From positions 310,001-374,000 of the forward strand of contig JASJCQ010000004.1 in the NCBI GenBank assembly GCA_030065915.1: a stretch of 64,000 bases of DNA. The letters are read 5' to 3'. The notes below the pieces were generated by a model. The model saw nothing but the letters and a program-made list of their open reading frames with translations. It was not told the origin of the DNA and searched no databases. This DNA comes from Woeseiaceae bacterium (lineage in GTDB: Bacteria; Pseudomonadota; Gammaproteobacteria; Steroidobacterales; Woeseiaceae). Below are positions 35,312 to 44,114 of the stretch, one piece after another. Each line of letters starts with the position of its first letter. Position 1 is the stretch's first letter. Position numbers and translations under genes: made by a program.

Positions 35312-36340
35312 ATGGCCGTGACCAGGATACTCGTTGTCGGCCCGTCCTGGGTCGGCGACATGGTCATGGCGCAGTCACTGTTCAAAACACTCAAGCGCCA
35401 GAATCCCGACGCCATCATCGACGTCGTTGCGCCCGGTTGGTCGCTGCCTATCGTTGCGCGCATGCCGGAGATCCGGCGAGGCATTGCGCTGGACGTCGGG
35501 CACGGAGAGTTCGGCTGGAAGACTCGACGGGCGCTCGGCGAATCGCTCAAAGAAGAGCGATACGACCGCGCGATCGTTCTGCCACGATCGCTGAAGTCTG
35601 CGCTGGTACCGTGGTTTGCGAATATCCCGGTAAGGACAGGCTTTCGCGGTGAGATGCGGTATCGGCTCATCACCGACATGCGACCTTTCGACAAGACGCT
35701 GCTCGACCAGACCGTCAAGCGGTTTGTCGTGCTGGGTCTCGAAGCCGGCGATTTTCCGGACAACTGTGAGCAACCGGAACTCAGAGTTGACCCACAGAAG
35801 CGGGCCGAAGCAATGCAACGACTATCGTTGCTGGCCCAAAAACCGGTCGTTGCGATGATGCCCGGCGCGGAATACGGCCCGGCCAAGTGCTGGCCGATCG
35901 AATACTTCACGCGGCTGGCAGTCGAGCTCGACGAGGCCGGCTACGAAGTCTGGGTCCTGGGTTCCGATAAGGACCGGCCCGCGGGTGAACGCATCGCCGT
36001 GCAGAGCGCGGCGAAGAATATCTGCGGACAGACAAGTCTCGAGGATGTGATCGACCTGTTATCGATGGCAGGCCAGGTCGTCAGTAACGATTCCGGCCTG
36101 ATGCATGTCGCGGCCGCGGTGGGTTGCCACGTGCACGCAATCTACGGGTCGTCGTCGCCGGGGTTTACACCGCCACTGACTTCGCGCCGGGACATACACT
36201 ACCTGGGCCTGTCCTGCAGTCCCTGCTTCAAGCGGGAATGCCCGCTGGAGCACCTGAACTGCCTGCGTCAGATCGAGGTCCCGCAGATATTCGCGTCAAT
36301 TGAGCGTAATGCGTCGGTATCAGCGTCTATCGTCGACTAA
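35312..36340 (+). CDS. waaF: ADP-heptose:LPS heptosyltransferase II
   Basis: 342 residues, glycosyltransferase family 9. The N-terminus is ILVVGPSWVGDMVMAQSLFK, with a donor-binding region PGAEYGPAKCWPIEYFTRLA, VSNDSGLMHVAAAVG and a conserved Cys-rich end (CSPCFKRECPLEHLNCL) typical of WaaF. It adds the second heptose of the inner core at the cytoplasmic face of the inner membrane. It ends 352 bp from the converging waaC-type gene. Confidence 0.93.
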   Translation: MAVTRILVVGPSWVGDMVMAQSLFKTLKRQNPDAIIDVVAPGWSLPIVARMPEIRRGIALDVGHGEFGWKTRRALGESLKEERYDRAIVLPRSLKSALVPWFANIPVRTGFRGEMRYRLITDMRPFDKTLLDQTVKRFVVLGLEAGDFPDNCEQPELRVDPQKRAEAMQRLSLLAQKPVVAMMPGAEYGPAKCWPIEYFTRLAVELDEAGYEVWVLGSDKDRPAGERIAVQSAAKNICGQTSLEDVIDLLSMAGQVVSNDSGLMHVAAAVGCHVHAIYGSSSPGFTPPLTSRRDIHYLGLSCSPCFKRECPLEHLNCLRQIEVPQIFASIERNASVSASIVD

Positions 36341-36692
36341 ATGTCCATTGTTGGAATTTGCCTACGCGAATCGAAGATTGACGAAATGCGTCGATCGTGC
36401 GACTAATTGTGGTTAAAAGTAGAGAACAAGAGAGCCGCCTGATATTCAGGTTCGGCAGGATCGGATAGTGCGCATTTCTGGCCAGAGTAATTCAAAAATG
36501 CCGCTATCAGTCCTTAATTGTCTATTAAATATCATTAAATGCGCCGAAAACCGTCAAACGGCTACAGATCGGCTGTTCGGCCGTCTCCAGTGCTGTCACT
36601 TACGATTTTCGGTCCAGTTTGAGCCGCTCTTGGACGAAAATATCGCCTATTTGTCGATAAATAGTATCTAAAACTCGACAAAAGACGCTAAA
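36341..36692. other. A/T-rich 350-bp gap between convergent genes
   Basis: Convergent gene ends usually lie close, so 352 bp is long. The stretch is visibly richer in A/T than its surroundings (runs such as CTATTAAATATCATTAAAT) and contains a nested hairpin at 36558-36584 (ACGGC/GCCGT around ACAG/CTGT). A 67-codon GTG-started frame (36468-36671) has no ribosome site and an unconvincing composition. No poly-T terminator at either gene end. It could hold an RNA gene or a remnant. Confidence 0.4.
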
Positions 36693-37736
36693 TCAGGCTT
36701 TCTGAAGCAGTTTGTCAATCTTCTGCGCCACGTCGTCGATAGAGATCATCGTCATCGCCTCGGGATCGCGCACGCGTTGGCCCCAACGCACCTCGTCGAC
36801 GTCAAAGCCCATGTAGTGCCGGACGGCGTCCGGGTATCGGTTGGCAACCCACTGACGAGAAAGATACGGGCCGGTACGATCCGGGTTTGATGTCGCATAC
36901 AGCCCGACGACCGGAACGCCGGCTGCTGTCGCCATGTGCGCAGGCCCCGAGTCCGGACAGATGACGAGCCGGGATGCGCGCATGACGGCAATCAACTGCT
37001 TCAGAGAGGTCCGGCCGATGAGGTTAGCCGCTCGGCAGGCCGCCGCAATTTCCGTCCCGTATGCTTTTTCGATCGGTGTGGGTCCGCCCGTCAGAACGAC
37101 ATGCAGCCCGCGCTGCTCGAGGAGGTGAGCGATATGGACAAAGCGATCTGCCGGCCAATTGCGGAAATTCCGTGCCCGACTGCTCGTGCACGGACTGATC
37201 ACCGCGAACGGGCCTTGCCGGGAAGCGAGGTCGCTGGCGATAGCTTGGTCTTCGTCGCTGATCGGGATATCCCAGCGCAGCGGTTTTTCCTTAGCACCGA
37301 TCGCAGCCGCGAAGCCCATCATCGCTTCCATCGCATGCTCTTTTTTGCCGGCCGGGATGCGTTGATTGGTGAACAGCCACTGGAAGTCGCGGGCCCTGGC
37401 CTTGTCAAAGCCCAAGCGTAGCGGAGACTGGATCAGCGGATAGAGAAAGTTAGCTCGCATCGACGCATGCATGCACAACGCGACGTCGAAGCGGCGGTCC
37501 TTGAGTTGACGGCGGAGATCGCGATAGGCGCGCAGCCCGGCTGACTTGTCGAAGATGATAAACTCGACGCCGTCTATTCCCGCCATTAAAGCCGCTTCTG
37601 TCCGACCAATGATCCAGGTAATTTTCGACCCAGGCCAGTTGTCCTGCAGACGGCGTACGACCGCAAGCGCGTGGCAGGTATCACCGATGGCAGAGAGTCG
37701 CACGACGCAGATCGTGCCGGGTTGGGACGCTAGCAT
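36693..37736 (-). CDS. waaC: Glycosyltransferase family 9, heptosyltransferase I-type
   Basis: 347 residues. N-terminal CVVRLSAIGDTCHALAVVRR, middle SPCTSSRARNFRNWPADRFV and LTGGPTPIEKAYG, then CPDSGPAHMATAAGVPVVGL with the family-9 donor site. It probably adds a heptose to Kdo in the LPS core; waaC versus another family-9 transferase cannot be settled by eye, since the middle motif differs from E. coli WaaC. Its start codon abuts that of kdkA on the opposite strand. Confidence 0.8.
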   Translation of the reverse strand: MLASQPGTICVVRLSAIGDTCHALAVVRRLQDNWPGSKITWIIGRTEAALMAGIDGVEFIIFDKSAGLRAYRDLRRQLKDRRFDVALCMHASMRANFLYPLIQSPLRLGFDKARARDFQWLFTNQRIPAGKKEHAMEAMMGFAAAIGAKEKPLRWDIPISDEDQAIASDLASRQGPFAVISPCTSSRARNFRNWPADRFVHIAHLLEQRGLHVVLTGGPTPIEKAYGTEIAAACRAANLIGRTSLKQLIAVMRASRLVICPDSGPAHMATAAGVPVVGLYATSNPDRTGPYLSRQWVANRYPDAVRHYMGFDVDEVRWGQRVRDPEAMTMISIDDVAQKIDKLLQKA

Positions 37737-38492
37737 GTGGACTTCACCGGGGCTTACGCGTTGACCGAAACCGTCATCAGGACAGACACCGGGGCCATCC
37801 TATACGACCAGGCCAATATCAACCAGATATCGGATGAGCAGTTCACGGTGGGCGGCTGGCGTCACGCCGAGCCGGTTACCGGACGGCTTCGCTCGGCTGG
37901 GCGCGGCACCACGAACTTCGTCGGCAACGTCCCCCGCCAGTTTGTGTTGCGTCATTTCGTTCGTGGCGGCCTGATCGGGCGCATCGCCCATGACAGATAT
38001 CTGTTCACCGGAGAAGATGGCACGCGCTCGTTCGCCGAGTGGCGACTGCTGGACAAGCTCGCGTCCAACGGGCTTCGCGTTCCCCGGCCCGCGGCCGCTC
38101 GCTACCAACGCAGCGGACCTTTCTATCGCGCCGACATCATCACGATCTGTATACCCAACGTCGAGCCTCTGTCGATGCACATAGCGGACGTCGACCGGGA
38201 TCATGATTTCTGGGCGTCGGTCGGCGCCGCGATCGCCGAATTCCACAACCTGGGCGTGCTGCATGCCGACATGAATGCCTACAACCTGCAGATCGACACC
38301 GACGGGGATCTCTGGATGCTCGACTTCGACAAGGGCAGGCTGGCTGCTCCCGGCGCATGGAAACAGCAGACGCTCGCGCGGCTGCATCGATCGCTGGATA
38401 AGATCAAGTTGATGGACCCGTCCGTCTACTTCGACGACAGCGACTGGAACGCGCTGCTGGATGGCTACTTCAGCGAATCCAGGTCCGAGTGA
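37737..38492 (+). CDS. kdkA: 3-deoxy-D-manno-octulosonic acid (Kdo) kinase
   Basis: 251 residues from GTG 37737; a TTG at 37761 is an alternative. Kinase-like motifs: RQFVLRHFVRGGLIG (ATP-side Arg/Lys), catalytic GVLHADMNAYNLQID (HxD...N) and metal-binding LWMLDFDKGRL, as in KdkA/WaaP small kinases. It phosphorylates Kdo of lipid A-Kdo at the inner membrane. The last nine codons lie in a 47-bp repeat shared with the end of the lpxL-type gene, so the C-terminal tail (GYFSESRSE) is probably new. Confidence 0.88.
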   Translation: MDFTGAYALTETVIRTDTGAILYDQANINQISDEQFTVGGWRHAEPVTGRLRSAGRGTTNFVGNVPRQFVLRHFVRGGLIGRIAHDRYLFTGEDGTRSFAEWRLLDKLASNGLRVPRPAAARYQRSGPFYRADIITICIPNVEPLSMHIADVDRDHDFWASVGAAIAEFHNLGVLHADMNAYNLQIDTDGDLWMLDFDKGRLAAPGAWKQQTLARLHRSLDKIKLMDPSVYFDDSDWNALLDGYFSESRSE

Positions 38493-38605
38493 GTCGGGGT
38501 TAGCGTCCTGCTACTTCAGCGCACCCAGGTCTGAATAATAGTCTGCATAAAGGGCCTGCTACTTCAGCGAATCCAGGTCCGAGTAATAGTCAGGATAAGA
38601 CGACG
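38464..38605. repeat. Three copies of a ~47-bp unit at the kdkA/lpxL convergence
   Basis: A unit beginning GCTACTTCAGCG recurs at 38464, 38510 and 38558 (spacings 46 and 48 bp). Copies 1 and 3 are identical over 27 bp (38464-38490, 38558-38584); copy 2 differs at several positions. On the minus strand copy 3 encodes the end of the acyltransferase (PDYYSDLDSLK, stop) and copy 2 repeats it in frame (ADYYSDLGALK, stop). On the plus strand copy 1 is the 3' end of kdkA. Local tandem duplication of the acyltransferase 3' end is the simplest account. Confidence 0.85.
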
Positions 38606-39497
38606 GCAGATTCTTGAACTTCTTGTGCACCCAGAAGTACTGCTCGGGCGACCTGCGGATGTGTTCTTCCAGCACGGCGACATATGCCTTCGTGTCTTGC
38701 ACCGGGTCGCCGCTAGGGAAGTCCTGCATCGGCGGAAGGATCTCGAAGACGTAGCTGCCATCCGGTTTGCGCAGCGGGAAGAACGGCAGCACGGTTGCCT
38801 TGCCGAGTCGGGCCAGGGTCGACGTCGCCGTCGTGTGCATAGAAGGGACGCCGAAGAAGTCGATGACCTCAGATCCCTTGCGGTCGTAACTCTGGTCCGG
38901 TGCGTACCAGACCGGCCTGCCTTGCTTCAGACTCCTTACCATCGACTTGATGTCTCTCTTTTCTATCGTATTCGCCGCTGCCTTCTCACGTCCCGTGCGC
39001 AGAATCTCGGTGATGAAAGGGCTGCGGTTACGTCGATAGACGGCGTCAAACTCCCCGCACTCGAGTGCCAGCACACGACCGCTGATCTCGAGCGTCGTAA
39101 AGTGAGCGGACAACAGGATTACGCCCTGGCCGGACTCCGTCGCTCGTGACAGGTGTTCCTTACCTTTGAGCCGGGCGATCTTTTGATGGTGAGCATCGCT
39201 TGCGAATCGCGCGAGCCCCATTTCGATCAGCGACATGCCCAGCGCTTCGAAATGCTCAAGGGCAAGCTTGTCTCGCTCGCTGTCCGACAGGTCCGGAAAG
39301 CACAGCTCGATGTTTCTTCTTACGATCGCTCGCCGACTGCCCGCTGCCCGGTGCGCCAGCCGCCCGATGCCGCGCCCGATGCCGAGCGCGACCCCGTGAG
39401 GCAGCAGGCAGACCAGTCGCAGCACGCCGAGGCCAAACCAGACGGGCCAGGTCGAGGGCGCGATAAAGCTGCGCAGAGGTCGGCGTGATTCAGGCAT
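38559..39497 (-). CDS. lpxL: Lipid A acyltransferase, LpxL/HtrB family
   Basis: 312 residues from ATG 39497 (MPESRRPLRSFIAPSTWPVW), chosen to match the family N-terminus; the frame is open to 39563. An N-terminal membrane segment (FGLGVLRLVCLLPHGVALGI) is followed by the catalytic HX4E in LLSAHFTTLEISG, a substrate motif AVYRRNRSPFITEIL and YAPDQSYDRKGSEVIDFFG. It transfers a fatty acyl chain to Kdo-lipid IVA; LpxL or LpxM type is not resolved. Its 3' end is the source of the triplicated repeat. Confidence 0.88.
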   Translation of the reverse strand: MPESRRPLRSFIAPSTWPVWFGLGVLRLVCLLPHGVALGIGRGIGRLAHRAAGSRRAIVRRNIELCFPDLSDSERDKLALEHFEALGMSLIEMGLARFASDAHHQKIARLKGKEHLSRATESGQGVILLSAHFTTLEISGRVLALECGEFDAVYRRNRSPFITEILRTGREKAAANTIEKRDIKSMVRSLKQGRPVWYAPDQSYDRKGSEVIDFFGVPSMHTTATSTLARLGKATVLPFFPLRKPDGSYVFEILPPMQDFPSGDPVQDTKAYVAVLEEHIRRSPEQYFWVHKKFKNLPSSYPDYYSDLDSLK

Positions 39498-39602
39498 GCG
39501 CCGGAAGCTTATGAACCTCTCGGCCCGGTGTAAAGCGAGATGGGAACAACCGTGGCCCGTCACAGTCGAAGCTCGTTGCCGTTGTCGGCAAAGCTTTATA
39601 GC

Positions 39603-41564
39603 ATGCCGTCATCCTTTCGACTTGAACCTTCGGTGACTGAACTGTCCAGATTCCTGTTTGCGCTCATCGCGCTCCTGTTCATCATGCATCCCGCGCGAGC
39701 GGAGGATTTCCCGCAGCCGCCCGAACTCAAACCGGATGTCGATTTCTGGGTGTCGATATTCACGCGCTACAGCACCGGCGAGGGCGTATTGCACGACAGC
39801 CGGAACTTGAGCGTCGTGTACGAGCGTATCGATGTGCCGCCGAAGGCCAGCCGCCGCGAAAGGAATCGAATCGTCGGCCAACGGAGAAAAGCCATCTCCG
39901 CCGTGCTCGAACGGCTTGCGTCCGGCAAGCGCGAGAACCTGACTGCGGAGGAGGCGAGGATACTCGGCCTCTGGCCCGACAACGTATCGAATGCCACGCT
40001 CCGGGCGGCGAAGGGCCAGATCCGTTTCCAGCTCGGCTTGTCGGACCGGTTCAGAGAGGGGCTGGAGCGATCGGGCCGCTGGCGCTCGTTCGTTCAATCG
40101 GAAATGTCGTCGCGTGGCGTGCCGATCGATCTCGTCGCGCTGCCGCATGTCGAGTCCTCATACAATCCCGATGCGAGGTCACATGTCGGGGCGTCCGGGA
40201 TCTGGCAGTTTACTCGCAGCACCGGGCGTCGTTTCATGCGAGTCGATCACGTCGTCGATGAGCGCAACGATCCTTTCTCAGCCACCAGCGCCGCCGCCGA
40301 ATTGCTGTCTTACAACTATTCGATCACCGGCAACTGGCCGATGGCCATCACCGCCTACAACCACGGGCTGGCAGGCGTACGGCGGGCAATGCGCAAGTTC
40401 GGTGACACGGCTTACGTCGACATCCTGCGCAATTACAAGGGTCGTACCTTTGGCTTCGCGTCGAGAAACTTCTACGTCGCTTTCCTTGCGGCGCGAGAGG
40501 CGGACCGCAACGCAGACAAATACTTCCCCGGGTTCAAGTACGAAGACCCCGTTGCGTACTCGACGACGAAACTGTCCGGCTACCTGCCCGTCGCGAAGTT
40601 GTCATCGGCGACCGGCATCAGTGAGAGGCGCCTCGCGAGGTACAACCCGTCGTGGCAGCCGACGATCTGGCAGGGCAGCAAGCACATCCCAAAAGGGCAG
40701 ACGGTGCGTTTGCCGTCTGCGTCCCTCAATTCGTCGTTGGATGAGTTGTTGTCGTCGGCCGGCGATGGCATCTGGGCAGATGAGCAATTGCCGGACATGT
40801 TCCATCGCGTCGCCCGCGGCGACACGCTGTCGGAGATTGCGGAGACGTACAAGACTCGCGTATCGACGCTCGTCGCCCTGAATGGGCTGGGCAGTCGGCA
40901 CCGAATTCGCATTGGTCAGCAGATTCGCCTGCCTGCCGCCGGACCCGCGCCGGCTGTCGTCGCCGCCGAGGCTCTGCCCGCGCCCGTGCCTGAGGTCGAT
41001 GCCGAGGCTGCCGCCGTCGAGAGTGTCGAGGTCGCCGATGTCAGCGAGCCAGAGCCGACCGTGATGAGCGGAGAGACGGTCGAAGCTGTCGCCGCGACGA
41101 GCGCAGCAGCGTCAACTCAGACGGAGCTGCTTTCAGATCCGAGCGACTACACGGTCGCGGAAGACTCAACGATTGAGGTCCATCCGCAAGAGACATTGGG
41201 CCACTACGCCGACTGGCTGGGGATTCGCACGCAACGCTTGCGCGACCTAAACGGTATGGCTTTTCGCACGCCGGTAGAGGTCGGCAAGCGGATTCGCCTG
41301 CGATTTGACGATGTCGACCGAAAGACCTTCGAGAGCCGCCGAATCGCCTACCACCGGCAACTGCAGGACGCATTCTTCCGCGAGCACATGATCACCGGCG
41401 TCGCAGAGCACACGATACGCCGCGGCGAGTCTGTCTGGGTGCTATCGCTGCGAGACTACGACGTGCCCATCTGGTTGTTCCGGCAATACAACCCGGGGCT
41501 GGACCCCAAACGCGTGCAGCCTGGCACGAGAATTCGTTTCCCGGTATTCGCCAAGCAAAGCTGA
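39603..41564 (+). CDS. mltD: MltD-like membrane-bound lytic murein transglycosylase with LysM domains
   Basis: 653 residues from ATG 39603; a GTG at 39633 (MTELSRFLFALIALLFIMHP) would start exactly at the signal peptide and is a real alternative. The SLT domain shows the catalytic Glu in LPHVESSYNPDARSHVGASG and the AYNHGLAGVRRAM and KYFPGF-type motifs. Three LysM units follow: FHRVARGDTLSEIAETYKTR, a diverged one at SDYTVAEDSTIEVHPQETLG, and EHTIRRGESVWVLSLRDYDV. It cuts peptidoglycan glycan strands, forming 1,6-anhydro ends. No lipobox Cys is visible, unlike E. coli MltD. Confidence 0.9.
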   Translation: MPSSFRLEPSVTELSRFLFALIALLFIMHPARAEDFPQPPELKPDVDFWVSIFTRYSTGEGVLHDSRNLSVVYERIDVPPKASRRERNRIVGQRRKAISAVLERLASGKRENLTAEEARILGLWPDNVSNATLRAAKGQIRFQLGLSDRFREGLERSGRWRSFVQSEMSSRGVPIDLVALPHVESSYNPDARSHVGASGIWQFTRSTGRRFMRVDHVVDERNDPFSATSAAAELLSYNYSITGNWPMAITAYNHGLAGVRRAMRKFGDTAYVDILRNYKGRTFGFASRNFYVAFLAAREADRNADKYFPGFKYEDPVAYSTTKLSGYLPVAKLSSATGISERRLARYNPSWQPTIWQGSKHIPKGQTVRLPSASLNSSLDELLSSAGDGIWADEQLPDMFHRVARGDTLSEIAETYKTRVSTLVALNGLGSRHRIRIGQQIRLPAAGPAPAVVAAEALPAPVPEVDAEAAAVESVEVADVSEPEPTVMSGETVEAVAATSAAASTQTELLSDPSDYTVAEDSTIEVHPQETLGHYADWLGIRTQRLRDLNGMAFRTPVEVGKRIRLRFDDVDRKTFESRRIAYHRQLQDAFFREHMITGVAEHTIRRGESVWVLSLRDYDVPIWLFRQYNPGLDPKRVQPGTRIRFPVFAKQS

Positions 41565-41962
41565 TGCCAATGACCCGGCAAGGGCTCGTTCGGCTGCTGC
41601 CACTGCTGCTCGGCGTCATCATCATCGGCGCCTGGTTTGCTGACGTGCAGCAAAACGGCCCCTACGTTATAAGAAACTTGCTGCCGCCCGCGTTCGTCGT
41701 TGTCCTCGCCGCGTGGGTTCTCATAAAGTCGGGTGGCACCTGGCGCATTACAGACTGGCGTTTGCCCCTGGCGACAGTCGGCTACGCGATACCTGCGATT
41801 GGCTTGTCGACCTACCTGCATTACGCGTTTGCGGTCAACCTCGACGGGCTGTTCACCGATGCTACGCAGCCGGGCGAGTTGTTCCGGTTCCTGCCCGTCT
41901 ACACGATAGTGGCCGGCCTGATCGGCTTCGCGATCGGCTGGATTATTGGCAGAAACGTGTGA
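41564..41962 (+). CDS. Hypothetical four-helix membrane protein
   Basis: 132 residues with about four hydrophobic segments: LLPLLLGVIIIGAWFADV, LLPPAFVVVLAAWVLI, LPLATVGYAIPAIGLSTYL and YTIVAGLIGFAIGWIIG. ATG 41564 overlaps the mltD stop (TGATG), so it is coupled to mltD. No family recognised. Confidence 0.75.
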   Translation: MPMTRQGLVRLLPLLLGVIIIGAWFADVQQNGPYVIRNLLPPAFVVVLAAWVLIKSGGTWRITDWRLPLATVGYAIPAIGLSTYLHYAFAVNLDGLFTDATQPGELFRFLPVYTIVAGLIGFAIGWIIGRNV

Positions 41963-42035
41963 GCCGTCACAAAGACGGGTTGCTTTTGCCGCATCGCAGG
42001 CTTCAAGAGCCGCGAGGTTTTGATATTCTTCGCCT

Positions 42036-42536
42036 GTGAAGCTTCGATACTGCATCGCTGGTCTGCTCGCTCTCATTCTGTCCGCCCCGACCGCGGCGAC
42101 AGGCGGGTTTCCCGTTGCGGACTTTGTCCTGGTCGAAAAGGCCGAGAGAAAGCTCCATCTGATGAGAAACGGCGAAGTCTTCAGAACGTTTCCCATCGCG
42201 CTCGGCATTCGACCTACGGGCCACAAACAGTCCGAGGGTGATTTTCGAACGCCGGAGGGCCGCTACACGCTGGACATGCGGAACCCGGACAGCGAGTTTT
42301 TCCTCTCGATTCGTGTCTCCTACCCCGACGCCAATGACCGTCGTGCGGCGGCACGGCTGGGCGTCGACCCGGGCGGCCAGATCATGATCCACGGCCAGCC
42401 CAATATCCCGACCAAGTCCGAGGCGTACTACCGCACGCAGGACTGGACGAACGGCTGCATCGCGGTCTCGAATTCAGACATGATCGATATCTGGCTGATG
42501 ACCGGCGAGAACACGCCCATCGAAATCACGCCCTGA
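42036..42536 (+). CDS. L,D-transpeptidase (YkuD-domain) family protein
   Basis: 166 residues from GTG 42036 with a signal peptide (MKLRYCIAGLLALILSAPTA). The YkuD domain shows FVLVEKAERKLHLMRNGEV, the IMIHGQPN His and the catalytic Cys in WTNGCIAVSNSDM. It should act in the periplasm, forming L,D (3-3) cross-links or attaching proteins to peptidoglycan; the exact reaction is not deducible. It sits between cell-wall gene mltD and ppnN, which starts 4 bp downstream. Confidence 0.9.
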   Translation: MKLRYCIAGLLALILSAPTAATGGFPVADFVLVEKAERKLHLMRNGEVFRTFPIALGIRPTGHKQSEGDFRTPEGRYTLDMRNPDSEFFLSIRVSYPDANDRRAAARLGVDPGGQIMIHGQPNIPTKSEAYYRTQDWTNGCIAVSNSDMIDIWLMTGENTPIEITP

Positions 42537-42540
42537 TCTC

Positions 42541-43923
42541 GTGCTGCACCCGAGAGATATGCACTTCGTCGATGCCGAGGTATGGCCTGAGGGCAGCCTC
42601 GAGGTCCTGTCGCAGCTGGAGGTCGACCAACTCCGCAGCAGCGGTCAAAGCGGGCTGTATCCGCTGCTTCGCCGATGCATGCTTGCGGTACTGAACTCCG
42701 GCAGCGAGAGTGACGACACACGCGAAGTGCTGGAGAAATTCAAGGATTTCGAGGTCGGCTTCATACAGCATGACCGCGGCTTGAAGGTGTCGCTCAAATC
42801 GGCGCCGTCGATCGCATTCGTCGACGGCAACATGATCCGCGGAACTCGGGAGCTGCTGTTCTCGGTACTCCGGGACATCGTATTCACGCGCAACGAGATC
42901 ATCGAGGATCCGCGATTCGATCTTACGGACTCGTTGAGCATCACTAACGCTGTATTCCACATACTCAGGAATGCGCGCATGCTGACCGGCCCCGTCGACA
43001 CGAACCTGGTCGTCTGCTGGGGCGGTCACGCCATTGCCCGCGGAGAGTATGACTACACCAAACTCGTCGGCTACGAGCTCGGGCTTCGGGGCCTGGATGT
43101 TTGTACCGGCTGCGGGCCCGGTGCGATGAAGGGCCCGATGAAAGGCGCCACGATCGGGCATGCGAAGCAGCGCGTCAGGCATGGCCGTTACCTCGGTGTT
43201 ACCGAGCCCGGCATAATCGCGGCTGAATCGCCGAACCCGATAGTAAACTCACTGGTCATCATGCCGGACATGGAGAAGCGACTTGAGGCTTTTGTTCGCC
43301 TGGGCCATGGCATCGTTGTCTTCCCCGGAGGCGTCGGCACCGCCGAGGAGATCCTGTACCTGCTGGGCATCATGCTGCATCCGGACAATGCCGGTCAGCC
43401 GATGCCGATGATCATGACCGGACCGTCGTCCGCCGCTGCGTATTTCAAACAGATAGACGAGTTTGTCGGCAAGACAATAGGACCGAAAGCACAGTCGCGC
43501 TACCGGATCATCATCGACGACCCGCCGGAGGTCGCGCGGACCGTTCACGCGGCGATGAGAGAGGTACGTGCGTTTCGCCGCGAGCATGGCGACGCGTTTT
43601 ATTACAACTGGCGGCTGAAGATCGACGAGGAGTTCCAGCGACCGTTCACGGCAACGCATGATTCGATGAGCGCGCTGGACATACGAGAAGACCTGCCGGC
43701 ACATGAGCTCGCCGCGAACTTGCGACGTGTCTTCTCCGGCATCGTATCCGGCAACGTTCGCGAAGATACGGCCGCTGCGATCGAGCAGAACGGGCCGTTC
43801 ATGATCAACGGGTCGGAACGCATCATGAAGTTGCTCGATGCGCTGCTCCGCTCGTTTGTCGATCAGCAACGCATGAAGCTGTCAGCGGCGGACTACCAGC
43901 CCTGTTATCGCGTCATCGCCTGA
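42541..43923 (+). CDS. ppnN: Pyrimidine/purine nucleotide 5'-monophosphate nucleosidase
   Basis: 460 residues from GTG 42541. The core LOG/Rossmann domain has GGHAIARGEYDYTKLVGYEL, GPGAMKGPMKGATIGHAKQR and the phosphoribohydrolase motif FPGGVGTAEEILYLLG; N- and C-terminal extensions match the YgdH/PpnN family. It cleaves NMPs to base plus ribose 5-phosphate and in E. coli is stimulated by ppGpp. Confidence 0.93.
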   Translation: MLHPRDMHFVDAEVWPEGSLEVLSQLEVDQLRSSGQSGLYPLLRRCMLAVLNSGSESDDTREVLEKFKDFEVGFIQHDRGLKVSLKSAPSIAFVDGNMIRGTRELLFSVLRDIVFTRNEIIEDPRFDLTDSLSITNAVFHILRNARMLTGPVDTNLVVCWGGHAIARGEYDYTKLVGYELGLRGLDVCTGCGPGAMKGPMKGATIGHAKQRVRHGRYLGVTEPGIIAAESPNPIVNSLVIMPDMEKRLEAFVRLGHGIVVFPGGVGTAEEILYLLGIMLHPDNAGQPMPMIMTGPSSAAAYFKQIDEFVGKTIGPKAQSRYRIIIDDPPEVARTVHAAMREVRAFRREHGDAFYYNWRLKIDEEFQRPFTATHDSMSALDIREDLPAHELAANLRRVFSGIVSGNVREDTAAAIEQNGPFMINGSERIMKLLDALLRSFVDQQRMKLSAADYQPCYRVIA

Positions 43924-44007
43924 TACGCCGATCGCTCGAACGAGTTTCAGGAAACCGTGACACAGGTCCCGGGAGCGGCTGCTTATTAAGTAAAAACGGG
44001 CGTAACC

Positions 44008-44027
44008 TTTTGTTTTAGATAACAAAA
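44008..44027. promoter_or_regulatory. A/T-rich inverted repeat
   Basis: TTTTGTT and AACAAAA are a perfect 7-bp inverted repeat around a 6-bp spacer, in the 190-bp gap before the small gene 44115. A TAATAT -10-like hexamer follows at 44079-44084 without a good -35. The dyad could be an operator or a weak hairpin at the end of ppnN. Confidence 0.35.
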
Positions 44028-44114
44028 AACAGCGATGACGTTGTGACTCAGTTCCTGTCCTTGCTTGTCCCCGTTGCTTAATATTTTGTTACACGGGATG
44101 ACAGAGCAAGGGAT

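Noticed and set aside
36468-36671. A 67-codon GTG-started frame in the A/T-rich gap
   Set aside because: No ribosome site and the residue pattern is not protein-like enough to claim a gene.
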